A DNA stretch of 12,295 nucleotides from Methanosphaera sp. (GTDB lineage: Archaea; Methanobacteriota; Methanobacteria; Methanobacteriales; Methanobacteriaceae). The stretch covers positions 1 through 12,295 of the forward strand of contig JAJQHG010000103.1 in assembly GCA_021199865.1 (NCBI GenBank), given 5' to 3'. The notes under the pieces were generated by a model, which was given only the letters and a program-made list of their open reading frames with translations, searched no databases and was not told where the DNA came from. This document shows positions 1 through 6,884 of the stretch, in pieces. Position 1 is the stretch's first letter. Each line of letters opens with the position of its first letter. The position numbers were made by a program, and so were the translations under genes.

Positions 1-48
1 GTATAACGTAACATTAAATAATTAATGAATAATAGTGGATGAATTAAA

Positions 49-528
49 TTGAAGATAAAGAAAAGAAACTTCCTAAAAAATAAGAAAGTTAAGGAAATCA
101 AGAATAATTTATCACAATATGAAGAGATTATTCCAAAAAAAGCAAAAGTAGAACTAGTAAAGATTGAAGACCTACCAGAAATATACCTAGTTGATGATGA
201 ACCATTACTAATGCAGAGTAATGATGAAATTATACCAACACTTAAAGCTGCCCTGAAAATGGATATAGACTCAAAATATGCTACAGTAGATCAAGGAGCA
301 ATAAACTTCGTAATAAAAGGTGCAGATATAATGTCTCCAGGAATTGTTGAGGCTGATGAGACCATAACACCTGGTGAAACCATAATAGTACTAGATGATG
401 TACACAGAAAACCATTAGCAATAGGTACAAGTCTTATCACAGGACAAGAAATGATGGATAATGATAAGGGTAAAGCTATAAAGAATCTGCACTATGTAGG
501 AGACACTATCTGGAACTTAGATATCTAG
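49..528 (+). CDS. PUA-domain RNA-binding protein, archaeal MCT-1/Tma20-like
   Basis: The 159-aa protein matches archaeal proteins related to eukaryotic MCT-1/Tma20. It has a basic N-terminal segment (residues 1-20), a small alpha/beta pre-PUA domain (about 20-72) and a C-terminal PUA domain (about 76-155). The PUA signature is visible as DQGAINFVIKGADIM (81-95), PGIV (97-100) and a closing KNLHYVGDTIW stretch (145-155). Eukaryotic relatives bind the small ribosomal subunit and act in initiation or recycling; a ribosome-associated, cytoplasmic role here is inferred from family. The start is TTG at 49, because the next in-frame Met is residue 55, inside the first domain. A weak purine stretch (GGATGA, 37-42) lies upstream. 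The TAG stop overlaps the Shine-Dalgarno of arfB, so the two genes are probably co-transcribed and coupled. The gene's promoter lies at or beyond the window edge. Confidence 0.88.
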   Translation: MKIKKRNFLKNKKVKEIKNNLSQYEEIIPKKAKVELVKIEDLPEIYLVDDEPLLMQSNDEIIPTLKAALKMDIDSKYATVDQGAINFVIKGADIMSPGIVEADETITPGETIIVLDDVHRKPLAIGTSLITGQEMMDNDKGKAIKNLHYVGDTIWNLDI

Positions 529-538
529 GAGAATATAA

Positions 539-1237
539 ATGGATAATAACATAAAACTCAAATACTCCTCAGGTAACGTATTATCACCAAAAATACATAA
601 AGTGGGACTTATTGCTCTAGGATCACATAGAGAAAATCATGGAAGTGTACTACCTATAGATACAGACTCTAAAATTGCAGCAAATGTAACTCTACATGTA
701 GCAACAACAACTGGTGCAACATATCTTGGTATAATCTATGCAGCAACAGAATATGACTATGTAAAGCATGGAGTCCACTTAGATAAGAATGAACTAATAG
801 ATAAACAGATTATACCCCAACTAATAAATGCTAGAGAACAACTAGGAATAGAACATGTTATTATAGTTAATGGTCATGGTGGAAATAACCTGATAATACC
901 CAAAATAGACCAAATTAGTAGAAAAACAGGACTTAACATTATACTAAATAATAGTATCATAGAAAATGAGGGACCTCATGCATGTAGTGGTGAACTATCA
1001 ATGGGTAAAGTTCTTGGAATAATAGATGAGAAGAAAATAAAAGAACATAATAACTTCCAAATAAATCCCGAGGTAGGTATGGTTGGATTAAACCTTGCAA
1101 GAGAAAATAACTCCATAATTGATAATGAGGCTAGAATAGTCGAAGAAGAAGGATTCTATGTAGACAATAATTATGGTGAAGAATTACTAGATAATGCAAT
1201 TAAGTCAGTAACTAGTGATGTGAAATCACTAATATAA
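539..1237 (+). CDS. arfB: 2-amino-5-formylamino-6-ribosylaminopyrimidinone 5'-phosphate deformylase (ArfB), creatininase family
   Basis: ArfB removes the formyl group from the GTP cyclohydrolase III product, the second step of archaeal riboflavin and F420 synthesis. The 232-aa length fits the family. Creatininase-fold metal motifs are present in order: GSHRENHG (28-35), LPIDTD (38-43), NGHGGNN (111-117) and the HACSGELS segment (147-154) with conserved His and Glu. These residues bind the divalent metal (iron in the Methanocaldococcus enzyme, by family knowledge). The ATG at 539 has AGGAG at 527-531 with 7-nt spacing; this site overlaps the stop of the upstream PUA gene, which supports translational coupling. 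The next pathway enzyme, ArfC, is encoded at 8820-9482 in this window. No truncation or missing motif is seen. Confidence 0.93.
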   Translation: MDNNIKLKYSSGNVLSPKIHKVGLIALGSHRENHGSVLPIDTDSKIAANVTLHVATTTGATYLGIIYAATEYDYVKHGVHLDKNELIDKQIIPQLINAREQLGIEHVIIVNGHGGNNLIIPKIDQISRKTGLNIILNNSIIENEGPHACSGELSMGKVLGIIDEKKIKEHNNFQINPEVGMVGLNLARENNSIIDNEARIVEEEGFYVDNNYGEELLDNAIKSVTSDVKSLI

Positions 1238-1338
1238 GACCTATTTATTATCTATATACATTCCTTACCTATTTACTAATACTATATACATTCATATCCA
1301 AATACATTCCTTATCTATTACTTAACTAAATATTAACT
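1238..1338. repeat. Convergent spacer with short degenerate direct repeats
   Basis: The spacer between the convergent arfB and helicase genes carries the word ATACATTC three times (1256-1263, 1286-1293, 1302-1309). The first and third copies extend into a 21-22 nt near-identical unit (1256-1277 and 1302-1322), period about 46. CTATATACATTC occurs at 1252-1263 and 1282-1293. No clear hairpin terminator is visible. A T-run for the + strand lies just inside the end of the helicase gene, near 1355-1362. Confidence 0.5.
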
Positions 1339-2385
1339 TTATTTACCTAACTCTATTTTTTTAATTAACTGCTTAGTTTTATTACTCATCTTCTTATTAT
1401 TAAATGCTAAGCTTATACGTGATATTGCCTCTAGTGATCTAATTACCTGGTCAAGCCAACTGAATATATCACCTGGATATATATGTACATCATAATTAGT
1501 CATGAAGTACCTACTAATATAGTTTGGACTACCACCAGATAATCTCTGCCTAATAATCTTATCAGATATATTTGTTTCTAGACAGTCACAGAATGGTCTT
1601 TCCTGACAATTACATGATAGGAAATCTACTTGTAATGAAACTATCTTTTCAACATATTGTGGATCAAGCTTTGCTAATACATCAGCAGATGTTAATATGT
1701 CCCTTGTTGAATCAGCAAATAGGCGTGAACTTATATTAGTCTTTAGGGTACTAGATAGTCGTGTTGCTAACCTGTTACTAATATATGCACTGTCAAATGG
1801 TTCAATCTTCTCAACAACTTGTAATGGATCCTTTTTTAAGTGTTTTCTGATATATTCTGCCTTATCAATCTTTAGGAATGATAATGATACTGCTCTACCA
1901 TAACGTGTTGGTAGTAAAACATTCTTATTATCCTTATGATACCTAATTAGCTTCTTATCATATAATACATTTAGTGCATCATCAAATAGTATTGGTAGCT
2001 CCATATCATCATATTTAGACTTAAGATTATTAATGTCAGGGTTTTTTGTTGCACAAATATCTGCTAGTATTTGTTCATATACATCATCCTCACTATACTC
2101 AACATTAATATTATCCACATCACTATCAAGCAAATCTATTGCTACCTCTTCTTCTAGACTACCCTCATAATCCTTGTTAAGCTCTGGTAATAGATATACC
2201 TTACCTTTATCATGGAAGGATGGTCTACCTGCACGTCCTAACATCTGTGAGAACTCATTGTTTGTTAGCCACTTATTTCCCATACGTAGTGTTTCAAATA
2301 ATACTTGTGATGCAGGAAAATCTACACCAGCAGCAAGTGCAGCTGTTGTTACAACAGTAGATATCTCCTGGTTAGCAAATGCCAT
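1339..2385 (-). CDS. Helicase C-terminal part: motifs V and VI plus Cys-rich C-terminal domain
   Basis: This 348-aa reading frame lies in the same frame as the N-terminal part and begins eight codons after the second TGA. Its first residues are the middle of RecA domain 2: motif V is VVTTAALAAGVDFPASQ (11-27) and motif VI is QMLGRAGRP (47-55), carrying the arginine-finger-type residues. A long helical region follows, then a CNCxxxxxCDC cluster (258-268) that may bind metal, and a basic C-terminus. The only ATG near the break is at 2385. It has no convincing ribosome-binding site, so independent expression would need coupling to the upstream frame. The C-terminal domain shows no further stops, which argues the interruption is young or an artefact. 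Confidence 0.65.
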   Translation of the reverse strand: MAFANQEISTVVTTAALAAGVDFPASQVLFETLRMGNKWLTNNEFSQMLGRAGRPSFHDKGKVYLLPELNKDYEGSLEEEVAIDLLDSDVDNINVEYSEDDVYEQILADICATKNPDINNLKSKYDDMELPILFDDALNVLYDKKLIRYHKDNKNVLLPTRYGRAVSLSFLKIDKAEYIRKHLKKDPLQVVEKIEPFDSAYISNRLATRLSSTLKTNISSRLFADSTRDILTSADVLAKLDPQYVEKIVSLQVDFLSCNCQERPFCDCLETNISDKIIRQRLSGGSPNYISRYFMTNYDVHIYPGDIFSWLDQVIRSLEAISRISLAFNNKKMSNKTKQLIKKIELGK

Positions 2386-2409
2386 CTCAATTTCTAACTT
2401 CTTCGAATA

Positions 2410-2415
2410 TCATCA
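2410..2415 (-). other. Tandem in-frame TGA TGA interrupting the helicase
   Basis: On the minus strand the codons read GCA GGA TGA TGA TAT TCG, that is A-G-stop-stop-Y-S. The pair sits in a GAT triplet run (GGATGATGATAT) and replaces the two variable residues that family members have between HAG and Y. Frame and length are otherwise kept on both sides. Confidence 0.9.
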
Positions 2416-3846
2416 TCCTGCATGATACGCACTAGCAGAGATCCCCTTCTTTTCTACTTGTTGGGCTATCTGATGAGTTTTACGTCTAGAATTTGTGAAT
2501 ATAATTGTTTGACCCTTATATCCCTTTGATGACTTTGAGTTAAATTCCTTCTTTGATAGTTTTCCTAGTAAATCCTTCTTCTCATACTCACTCTTTGTAT
2601 ATATTAAGTGTCTTTCTAGTGGTACTGGTCTTTGCTTATATTCTACTAGTTTCATGTTAAAGTCATTAGCTATTTGTTTAGCATTCTTAACTGTTGCTGA
2701 TAAACCTATTAATTGTGCCTTAGGATATAACTGCATTAGACGTTTTACTAGTCCATTAAGTCTTGGTCCACGCTCCTCTTCATCTAGCATGTGTATTTCA
2801 TCTATTACAACAGTGCCAATATTACCTAATTGTTCATGATTACCACTACGTAGCATGAAGTCTAATCCCTCATATGTTGCAACAATAATATCAGCCTTAG
2901 CTGTTGAACGATTAGCTATGGTTAGCTCACCCTTAGCCTTTATACGATTTGATCCAACCTTTATTGCAACATTTAATCCTAACTGTTTATATTGCTTCTT
3001 AAAATCCCTGTATTTCTGGTTAGCTAGTGCTACTAGTGGTGTTAGATATATGAACTTCTGTTTCTTCATTGCTTTAGGTATAGCTGCCAGTTCACCAACA
3101 AGTGTCTTACCACTAGCTGTTGCTGATACTACCATGAGATTCTCATTCTTTAGTAGGCCACTATTAAGTGCTAATATTTGTACGGGTAGTAAGTGTTTAA
3201 CCTTCTTTGAGAGAATGTTCTTGAAGCCTTTTGGTAGCTTTAATTGTTTTGGTGAAATCTTTGGGAAGTTCTCCTTCTTTACCTTAATATTATCATATAT
3301 TGTTAGTTTATCATGCTTAATTGGATTAAACTTTGGATCAAGAATCTGTAGAACCTTCTCAAGGTTACCTGTTTCATCTAGTAACTTCTTGAAACGTGGA
3401 TATGATATATCATTATATCCTCTAAGCTTCATAACACGTTTAATTTCCTTCTGTACACAGTTCTTACATATGTATTCATCATATAACTTATATGCTGAGG
3501 ACTTCTTTATGAGAGTTATTTTTGATTCAAATGTACAGTGACGACAAATATCTACATATTTATAGGGAATATTTAGAGAGTTAAGCATAGCCTCTATTTC
3601 TTCATCCTTTGTAGCCAGGTATACATTCTGTTTTCTGAGTATTCTTATAACATCCTTTGGTGTCTTTAGGGTCTCAATATTGTCTTGTTGAATAAAGAAT
3701 CTGTATGGTCTTATTTTACCATCATCAGTTACTTGTAGTTTAAAGTAGCCATAGAATAGTGGTTCTCTTTGATTATTTAGTGCACCTTTTGCTTGACCTA
3801 TTGGATATAACTCCACATTCTTCTTGTTACGTCTTAATATAATCAT
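2413..3846 (-). CDS. Helicase N-terminal part: zinc-finger region, RecA1 and start of RecA2
   Basis: This is the 477-aa product if translation stops at the first TGA. It carries the ATP-binding half of the helicase: CRHC (101-104) and CKNC (127-130), Walker A (241-248), motif Ia TPLVALANQKY (269-279), TYEGLD (324-329), Walker B DEIH (349-352), motif III SAT (383-385) and motif IV region TIIFTNSRRK (447-456). It ends at residue 477, the Gly of AYHAG, partway through the second RecA domain, so it would lack motifs V and VI and probably could not unwind nucleic acid alone. The ATG at 3846 has no strong Shine-Dalgarno. I chose it because the protein's N-terminal domain begins there and the gene reads out of a shared divergent spacer with cbiC. 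Confidence 0.7.
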   Translation of the reverse strand: MIILRRNKKNVELYPIGQAKGALNNQREPLFYGYFKLQVTDDGKIRPYRFFIQQDNIETLKTPKDVIRILRKQNVYLATKDEEIEAMLNSLNIPYKYVDICRHCTFESKITLIKKSSAYKLYDEYICKNCVQKEIKRVMKLRGYNDISYPRFKKLLDETGNLEKVLQILDPKFNPIKHDKLTIYDNIKVKKENFPKISPKQLKLPKGFKNILSKKVKHLLPVQILALNSGLLKNENLMVVSATASGKTLVGELAAIPKAMKKQKFIYLTPLVALANQKYRDFKKQYKQLGLNVAIKVGSNRIKAKGELTIANRSTAKADIIVATYEGLDFMLRSGNHEQLGNIGTVVIDEIHMLDEEERGPRLNGLVKRLMQLYPKAQLIGLSATVKNAKQIANDFNMKLVEYKQRPVPLERHLIYTKSEYEKKDLLGKLSKKEFNSKSSKGYKGQTIIFTNSRRKTHQIAQQVEKKGISASAYHAG

Positions 3847-4103
3847 GATATCATATTGTTTTTAATATTGTTCTAAAAATAGTTTTAATCTTATAATGTT
3901 TAATTTATAATAGTTTTAATCTTATCTTGTTTAGCTTATAATAGAATATATCTATTTGTTTTTACTTTAAATTTTATCTAAGAAAAACCATGAGTAATAT
4001 ATTCTTTAGGGATATTCCTATAAAATTTATTATTAGTATAACATTATTATTATATTATTATACAAATAATATAACATGTATTAATAGATGAGGAAATAGA
4101 ACA
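3847..4103. promoter_or_regulatory. Divergent AT-rich spacer between helicase and cbiC
   Basis: This 257-bp spacer must hold the promoters for the minus-strand helicase and the plus-strand cbiC-hemL genes. It is nearly all A/T with many TATA-like words, so I cannot single out one box with confidence. It contains a 31-bp tandem repeat (3878-3944), listed separately, and a Shine-Dalgarno GAGGA at 4090-4094 for cbiC. Confidence 0.5.
3878..3944. repeat. Tandem repeat, 31-bp period, about 2.2 copies
   Basis: Copy 1 spans 3878-3908 and copy 2 spans 3909-3939, with 4 mismatches in 31 positions; the opening AATAG of a third copy follows at 3940-3944. Each copy begins AATAGTTTTAATCTTAT. The repeat lies between two divergent genes, 32 bp from the helicase start. 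Confidence 0.8.
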
Positions 4104-4730
4104 ATGTATAACATGGGAGCATCAACTAAACCAGGATATGATATTGCTAATAAAAGTCGTGAAATAATTAAGTCATTAATTGATGATGAAACAAAGGATC
4201 TAACATATGAGGAGAGAGATATTGTAGAGCGTGTAGTACACTCAACAGCAGACCCCGAGTATGCTAAGCTAGTAAAGATTTCTCCAACATTTGTGGATGT
4301 AGCACTAGAATCATTTGATAAAAAAGAGGATATATTAACAGATATTAACATGGTAAAGAGTGGTATAACCCGTTATGATGGTGAAGTATACTGTTATATT
4401 AGAGATGAACGTGCAATAAAACTAGCAAAGAAAGAGGAGATCACAAGATCCGCTGCAGCTATGCGTATTGCTGCTGAAGATGGCTTTAAGGGAGTTGTTG
4501 CTATAGGTAATGCTCCAACAGCACTATATGAGGTAATACGTCTAGTTGAGGAAGGCCAAATGGATGCACGTGCAGTTGCAGGTGTACCCGTTGGATTTGT
4601 TGGTGCTGCTGATTCAAAAGAAGCACTAAGTAAGACAGATATACCATATACTATTACAACTGGACCAAAGGGTGGAACACCTATTGCTGTTGCAATAATA
4701 AATTCATTATTAAATATTAAGAAGAATTAA
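4104..4730 (+). CDS. cbiC: Cobalt-precorrin-8X methylmutase
   Basis: CbiC moves the C-11 methyl group to C-12 of cobalt-precorrin-8 to give cobyrinate, a late corrin-ring step in anaerobic cobamide synthesis. The 208-aa length is typical. Visible signatures are MGASTKPGYDIA (4-15), the VVHSTADPEYA motif (44-54) with the catalytic His at about residue 46, the NAPTALYEVIRLVEEG stretch (136-151), GVPVGFVGAADSKEAL (160-175) and TTGPKGGTPIAVAIINSLL near the C-terminus. The ATG at 4104 has GAGGA at 4090-4094 with 9-nt spacing; Met4 at 4113 is a less well placed alternative. hemL begins 12 nt after the stop, so the two form a tetrapyrrole operon. Cobamide is needed by the methanogenic methyltransferases. 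Confidence 0.93.
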   Translation: MYNMGASTKPGYDIANKSREIIKSLIDDETKDLTYEERDIVERVVHSTADPEYAKLVKISPTFVDVALESFDKKEDILTDINMVKSGITRYDGEVYCYIRDERAIKLAKKEEITRSAAAMRIAAEDGFKGVVAIGNAPTALYEVIRLVEEGQMDARAVAGVPVGFVGAADSKEALSKTDIPYTITTGPKGGTPIAVAIINSLLNIKKN

Positions 4731-4736
4731 GAGGGA
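4731..4736 (+). promoter_or_regulatory. Ribosome-binding site deciding the TTG start of hemL
   Basis: GAGGGA directly follows the cbiC stop codon and lies 6-7 nt before the TTG at 4743. No ATG occurs in frame near the conserved N-terminus, so this site fixes the TTG start. Confidence 0.7.
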
Positions 4737-4742
4737 TTAAAA

Positions 4743-6011
4743 TTGAATCAAGATAAATCAGAAGAATTATATAGACAAGCTGTTGAAGTACTACCTGGTG
4801 GTGTAAACTCACCAGTACGTGCATATAAGCCATACCCCTTCTTTGTTAGTAAGGCAAAGGGATCAAAAATATATGATGTTGATGGAAATGAGTATATTGA
4901 CTACTGTCTAGGATATGGACCACTAGTATTTGGTCATGCAAATGATACTATTATTGAGTCATCCATTGAACAGTTAAAGCTAGGTACTGATTATGGTGTA
5001 CCATCCCAGAAGGAAATAGAACTGGCCAGGGAGGTTATTGATAGATGTCCATGTGCACAGATGGTAAGATTCACAAACTCTGGTACAGAGGCAACTATGA
5101 GTGCAATAAGATTAGCTCGTGGAATAACTGGTAGAGATAAGATAATTAAGTTTGAGGGAACATATCATGGAGCACATGATGCCGTACTAGTAAAGTCTGG
5201 TTCTGGTGCTGCTGGTAAGCCTGATTCACCAGGAGTACCTAATGATGCTACAAAGAACACTATCCTAATACCTTATAATGATGAGGATGTATTAAAGGAT
5301 ACAATAGATGAGTATAAGGATGAAATTGCTTGTGTTATATTTGAGCCTATTATGGGAAATATTGGTTGTGTACCACCAAAAGAGGGCTACCTTGAATACC
5401 TTAGAGAGATAACTCAGGAGAATAATATAATATTAATTATGGATGAGGTTATAACTGGTTTTAGAATAGCTAGAGGTGGAGCACAGGAGTATTATGGTAT
5501 AACACCTGATCTTGTAACATTTGGTAAAATAGTTGGTGGAGGATTCCCTATAGGTGCTATTGCTGGTAAAAAAGAGTTAATGGAACAGTTTACTCCTAGT
5601 GGAGATATTTATCAGGCAGGTACATTTAGTGGTAATCCAATGTCTATTAATGGTGGATTAGTAGCCTTCAAGGTACTTGATGATAAGTTCTATAAGGATT
5701 TACATTCTAAGGGTGAATATCTACGTAGTAATATTAGGGATATACTTGGAAAGCTTGACATACCATACCAGGTAAATGGTGTTGAGTCAATGACACAAGT
5801 ATACTTTAGTGATAAACCAGTATATGATTATGCTAGTGCACAATTATCTGATACAAAGGGTTTTCTTGACTACTTCCATGGATTACTTAAAGAGGGAGTA
5901 TTTATTGCTCCATCACAGTATGAATGTTGCTTCATATCTGGTGCACATACAACTGAGGATTTAGATAAAACCTTAAATGCTATAGAAGTAGTACTTAAGA
6001 GTTTACAATAA
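4743..6011 (+). CDS. hemL: Glutamate-1-semialdehyde 2,1-aminomutase
   Basis: HemL is a PLP enzyme that converts glutamate-1-semialdehyde to 5-aminolevulinate, the entry to tetrapyrroles by the C5 pathway (F430, cobamides and siroheme in methanogens). The 422-aa chain is full length. Features seen: LPGGVNSPVRAY (17-28), TNSGTEATMSAIRLAR (111-126) for phosphate binding, YHGAHD (141-146), DEVITGF (234-240), and TFGKIVGGGFPIGA (259-272) whose Lys262 should form the Schiff base. GTFSGNP follows at 293-299. These separate it from other class III aminotransferases. The start is TTG at 4743, supported by GAGGGA just upstream. It follows cbiC by 12 nt, pairing the first committed and a late step of corrin synthesis. 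T-rich DNA follows the stop. Confidence 0.95.
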   Translation: MNQDKSEELYRQAVEVLPGGVNSPVRAYKPYPFFVSKAKGSKIYDVDGNEYIDYCLGYGPLVFGHANDTIIESSIEQLKLGTDYGVPSQKEIELAREVIDRCPCAQMVRFTNSGTEATMSAIRLARGITGRDKIIKFEGTYHGAHDAVLVKSGSGAAGKPDSPGVPNDATKNTILIPYNDEDVLKDTIDEYKDEIACVIFEPIMGNIGCVPPKEGYLEYLREITQENNIILIMDEVITGFRIARGGAQEYYGITPDLVTFGKIVGGGFPIGAIAGKKELMEQFTPSGDIYQAGTFSGNPMSINGGLVAFKVLDDKFYKDLHSKGEYLRSNIRDILGKLDIPYQVNGVESMTQVYFSDKPVYDYASAQLSDTKGFLDYFHGLLKEGVFIAPSQYECCFISGAHTTEDLDKTLNAIEVVLKSLQ

Positions 6012-6018
6012 ACTCCAC

Positions 6019-6038
6019 TTTTTTTTAAATATTTTTTT
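6019..6038 (+). terminator. T-run terminator after hemL
   Basis: Two T-runs, 8 Ts at 6019-6026 and 7 Ts at 6032-6038, lie just past the hemL stop with no hairpin. This fits archaeal U-tract termination. mtxX begins only 27 nt later, so termination may be partial. Confidence 0.45.
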
Positions 6039-6064
6039 AGTAATTTTATTTATTAGGGGATTAT

Positions 6065-6760
6065 ATGAAAATTGCGATAGGTCTTGGAGAAAATAAGAAT
6101 GTGTTAGAGGCTGTTAAAAAGTTTCCATATGATATTAAAATAGCACGTACTAATGAAGAATTAGTTGAATATATGAATGACCCAAGCATTGATGGAACAA
6201 TTCGTGGCTCACTAGAATCTAATATAATTAAGACTATTAGAGAGACTCACCCACATATCTTTAGAGCATCAATACTTGAGATTGATGGACATAAGTTTAT
6301 GCTAACACCTGTAGGTATAGATGAATGTGATACAGTTAATGCTAAGAAGACTATTATTAGGGAATGTTCAAGAATTGTGAAAAATAGTGGGCATGACCCT
6401 AGGATTGCATTGATATCTGGTGGCCGAAAACAGGACAAGGGACGAAGCCCTAAGATTGATAAATCAATAGATGAGTGTGAAGAAGTAGTACATGAACTTG
6501 AAGATGATATGGATATTAAGCATTATTATATTCTCATAGAAGAAGCAATAAGAGATCATAGAAATATTATTGTTGCTCCAGATGGTATAACTGGTAATAT
6601 TATATTTAGAAGCTTAGTATTAGTTGGTGGAGTAAAAAGCTATGGTGCTATTACATTAAAGCATGATAAACTATTTATTGATACATCACGTTCACAGTCT
6701 GTGGAGGGCTACTCTAATTCTATAAGACTACTTGCTAATATTATTGAAGCACAGAAATAA
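6065..6760 (+). CDS. mtxX: Methanogenesis marker protein 4 (MtxX family)
   Basis: The 231-aa protein matches the methanogen-restricted MtxX/Mmp4 family, distantly related to phosphate acetyl/butyryltransferases; its biochemical role is not settled. Conserved-looking blocks are DGTIRGSL (43-50), LTPVGIDE (80-87), SGGRKQDKGRSPKID (118-132), IIVAPDGITGNI (168-179) and IDTSRSQS (205-212). The APDGITGNI and GGR segments could form a phosphate or nucleotide pocket by analogy to the transferase fold; that is inference. The ATG at 6065 has AGGGGATT at 6055-6062, close to the start. In Methanosarcina the gene lies beside mtx methyltransferase genes; here no methyltransferase gene is nearby, and the preceding genes make tetrapyrroles. 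The presence of this family is the best single indicator in the window that the organism is a methanogen. Confidence 0.9.
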   Translation: MKIAIGLGENKNVLEAVKKFPYDIKIARTNEELVEYMNDPSIDGTIRGSLESNIIKTIRETHPHIFRASILEIDGHKFMLTPVGIDECDTVNAKKTIIRECSRIVKNSGHDPRIALISGGRKQDKGRSPKIDKSIDECEEVVHELEDDMDIKHYYILIEEAIRDHRNIIVAPDGITGNIIFRSLVLVGGVKSYGAITLKHDKLFIDTSRSQSVEGYSNSIRLLANIIEAQK

Positions 6761-6884
6761 TAAAAATAATTGAAGCACCACAATGTAAGATATTGAACAC
6801 ACCTAATAATATCATTAATATAAATTATAAAAATAGTTAATATAATCATTTAACATAAATTATAACAATTGAATTTAGGTAAAT
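6761..6884. promoter_or_regulatory. Spacer before uppS with duplicated TATA-like element
   Basis: The word ATAAATTATAA occurs at 6820-6830 and 6855-6865, 35 bp apart, inside longer similar blocks beginning CATT (6813-6834 and 6847-6869). Either could be a TATA box for uppS. The upstream copy would give a short leader, the downstream copy a nearly leaderless transcript. Confidence 0.35.

Larger units (their letters stand above)
1339..3846 (-). pseudogene. Archaea-specific SF2 (COG1202-type) helicase, interrupted by two adjacent in-frame TGA codons
   Basis: Read from ATG at 3846 to TAA at 1339, this is one frame of 835 positions broken only by TGA TGA at 2415-2410. It encodes an archaea-specific superfamily II ATP-dependent helicase: an N-terminal domain with a zinc-finger-like CRHC/CKNC pair (101-104, 127-130), RecA domain 1 with Walker A SATASGKT (241-248), TPLVALANQ (269-277), DEIH (349-352) and SAT (383-385), then RecA domain 2 with TIIFTNSRRK, HAG, VVTTAALAAGVDFPASQ and QMLGRAGRP, and a C-terminal region with CNCxxxxxCDC. 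In relatives HAG is followed by two variable residues then Y; here those two codons are TGA and the sequence resumes with YSKKLEIE in the same frame. Everything else looks intact, so the lesion is recent, a sequence error, or a functional split. Whether it is a dead gene is uncertain. Confidence 0.72.

Noticed and set aside
2410..2415. Selenocysteine or pyrrolysine recoding of the tandem TGA
   Set aside because: Pyrrolysine uses TAG, and TAG is a common stop here. Selenocysteine would be unexpected at two variable surface-like positions, and I see no structured element beside it.
2855..3541. 228-codon open frame on the + strand opposite the helicase, with hydrophobic stretches
   Set aside because: It lies antisense to conserved helicase motifs, has no ribosome-binding site, and its composition follows from the codon bias of the real gene.
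3878..3944. CRISPR-like array
   Set aside because: Copies are directly adjacent with no spacers, only about two units, and no cas gene is present.
4031..4063. Possible stem GTATAA/TTATAC in the cbiC leader as a cobalamin riboswitch
   Set aside because: Only a 6-bp AT-rich pairing with a long loop; none of the conserved B12-box sequence is visible.
3990..4091. 33-codon hydrophobic frame just upstream of cbiC, ending TGA over its ribosome-binding site
   Set aside because: No ribosome-binding site of its own, and an Ile/Leu/Tyr/Asn-rich product is what random AT DNA encodes; a leader peptide is possible but unsupported.
4058..4351. 97-codon minus-strand frame opposite the start of cbiC
   Set aside because: Shadow of the conserved cbiC coding sequence with no independent support.
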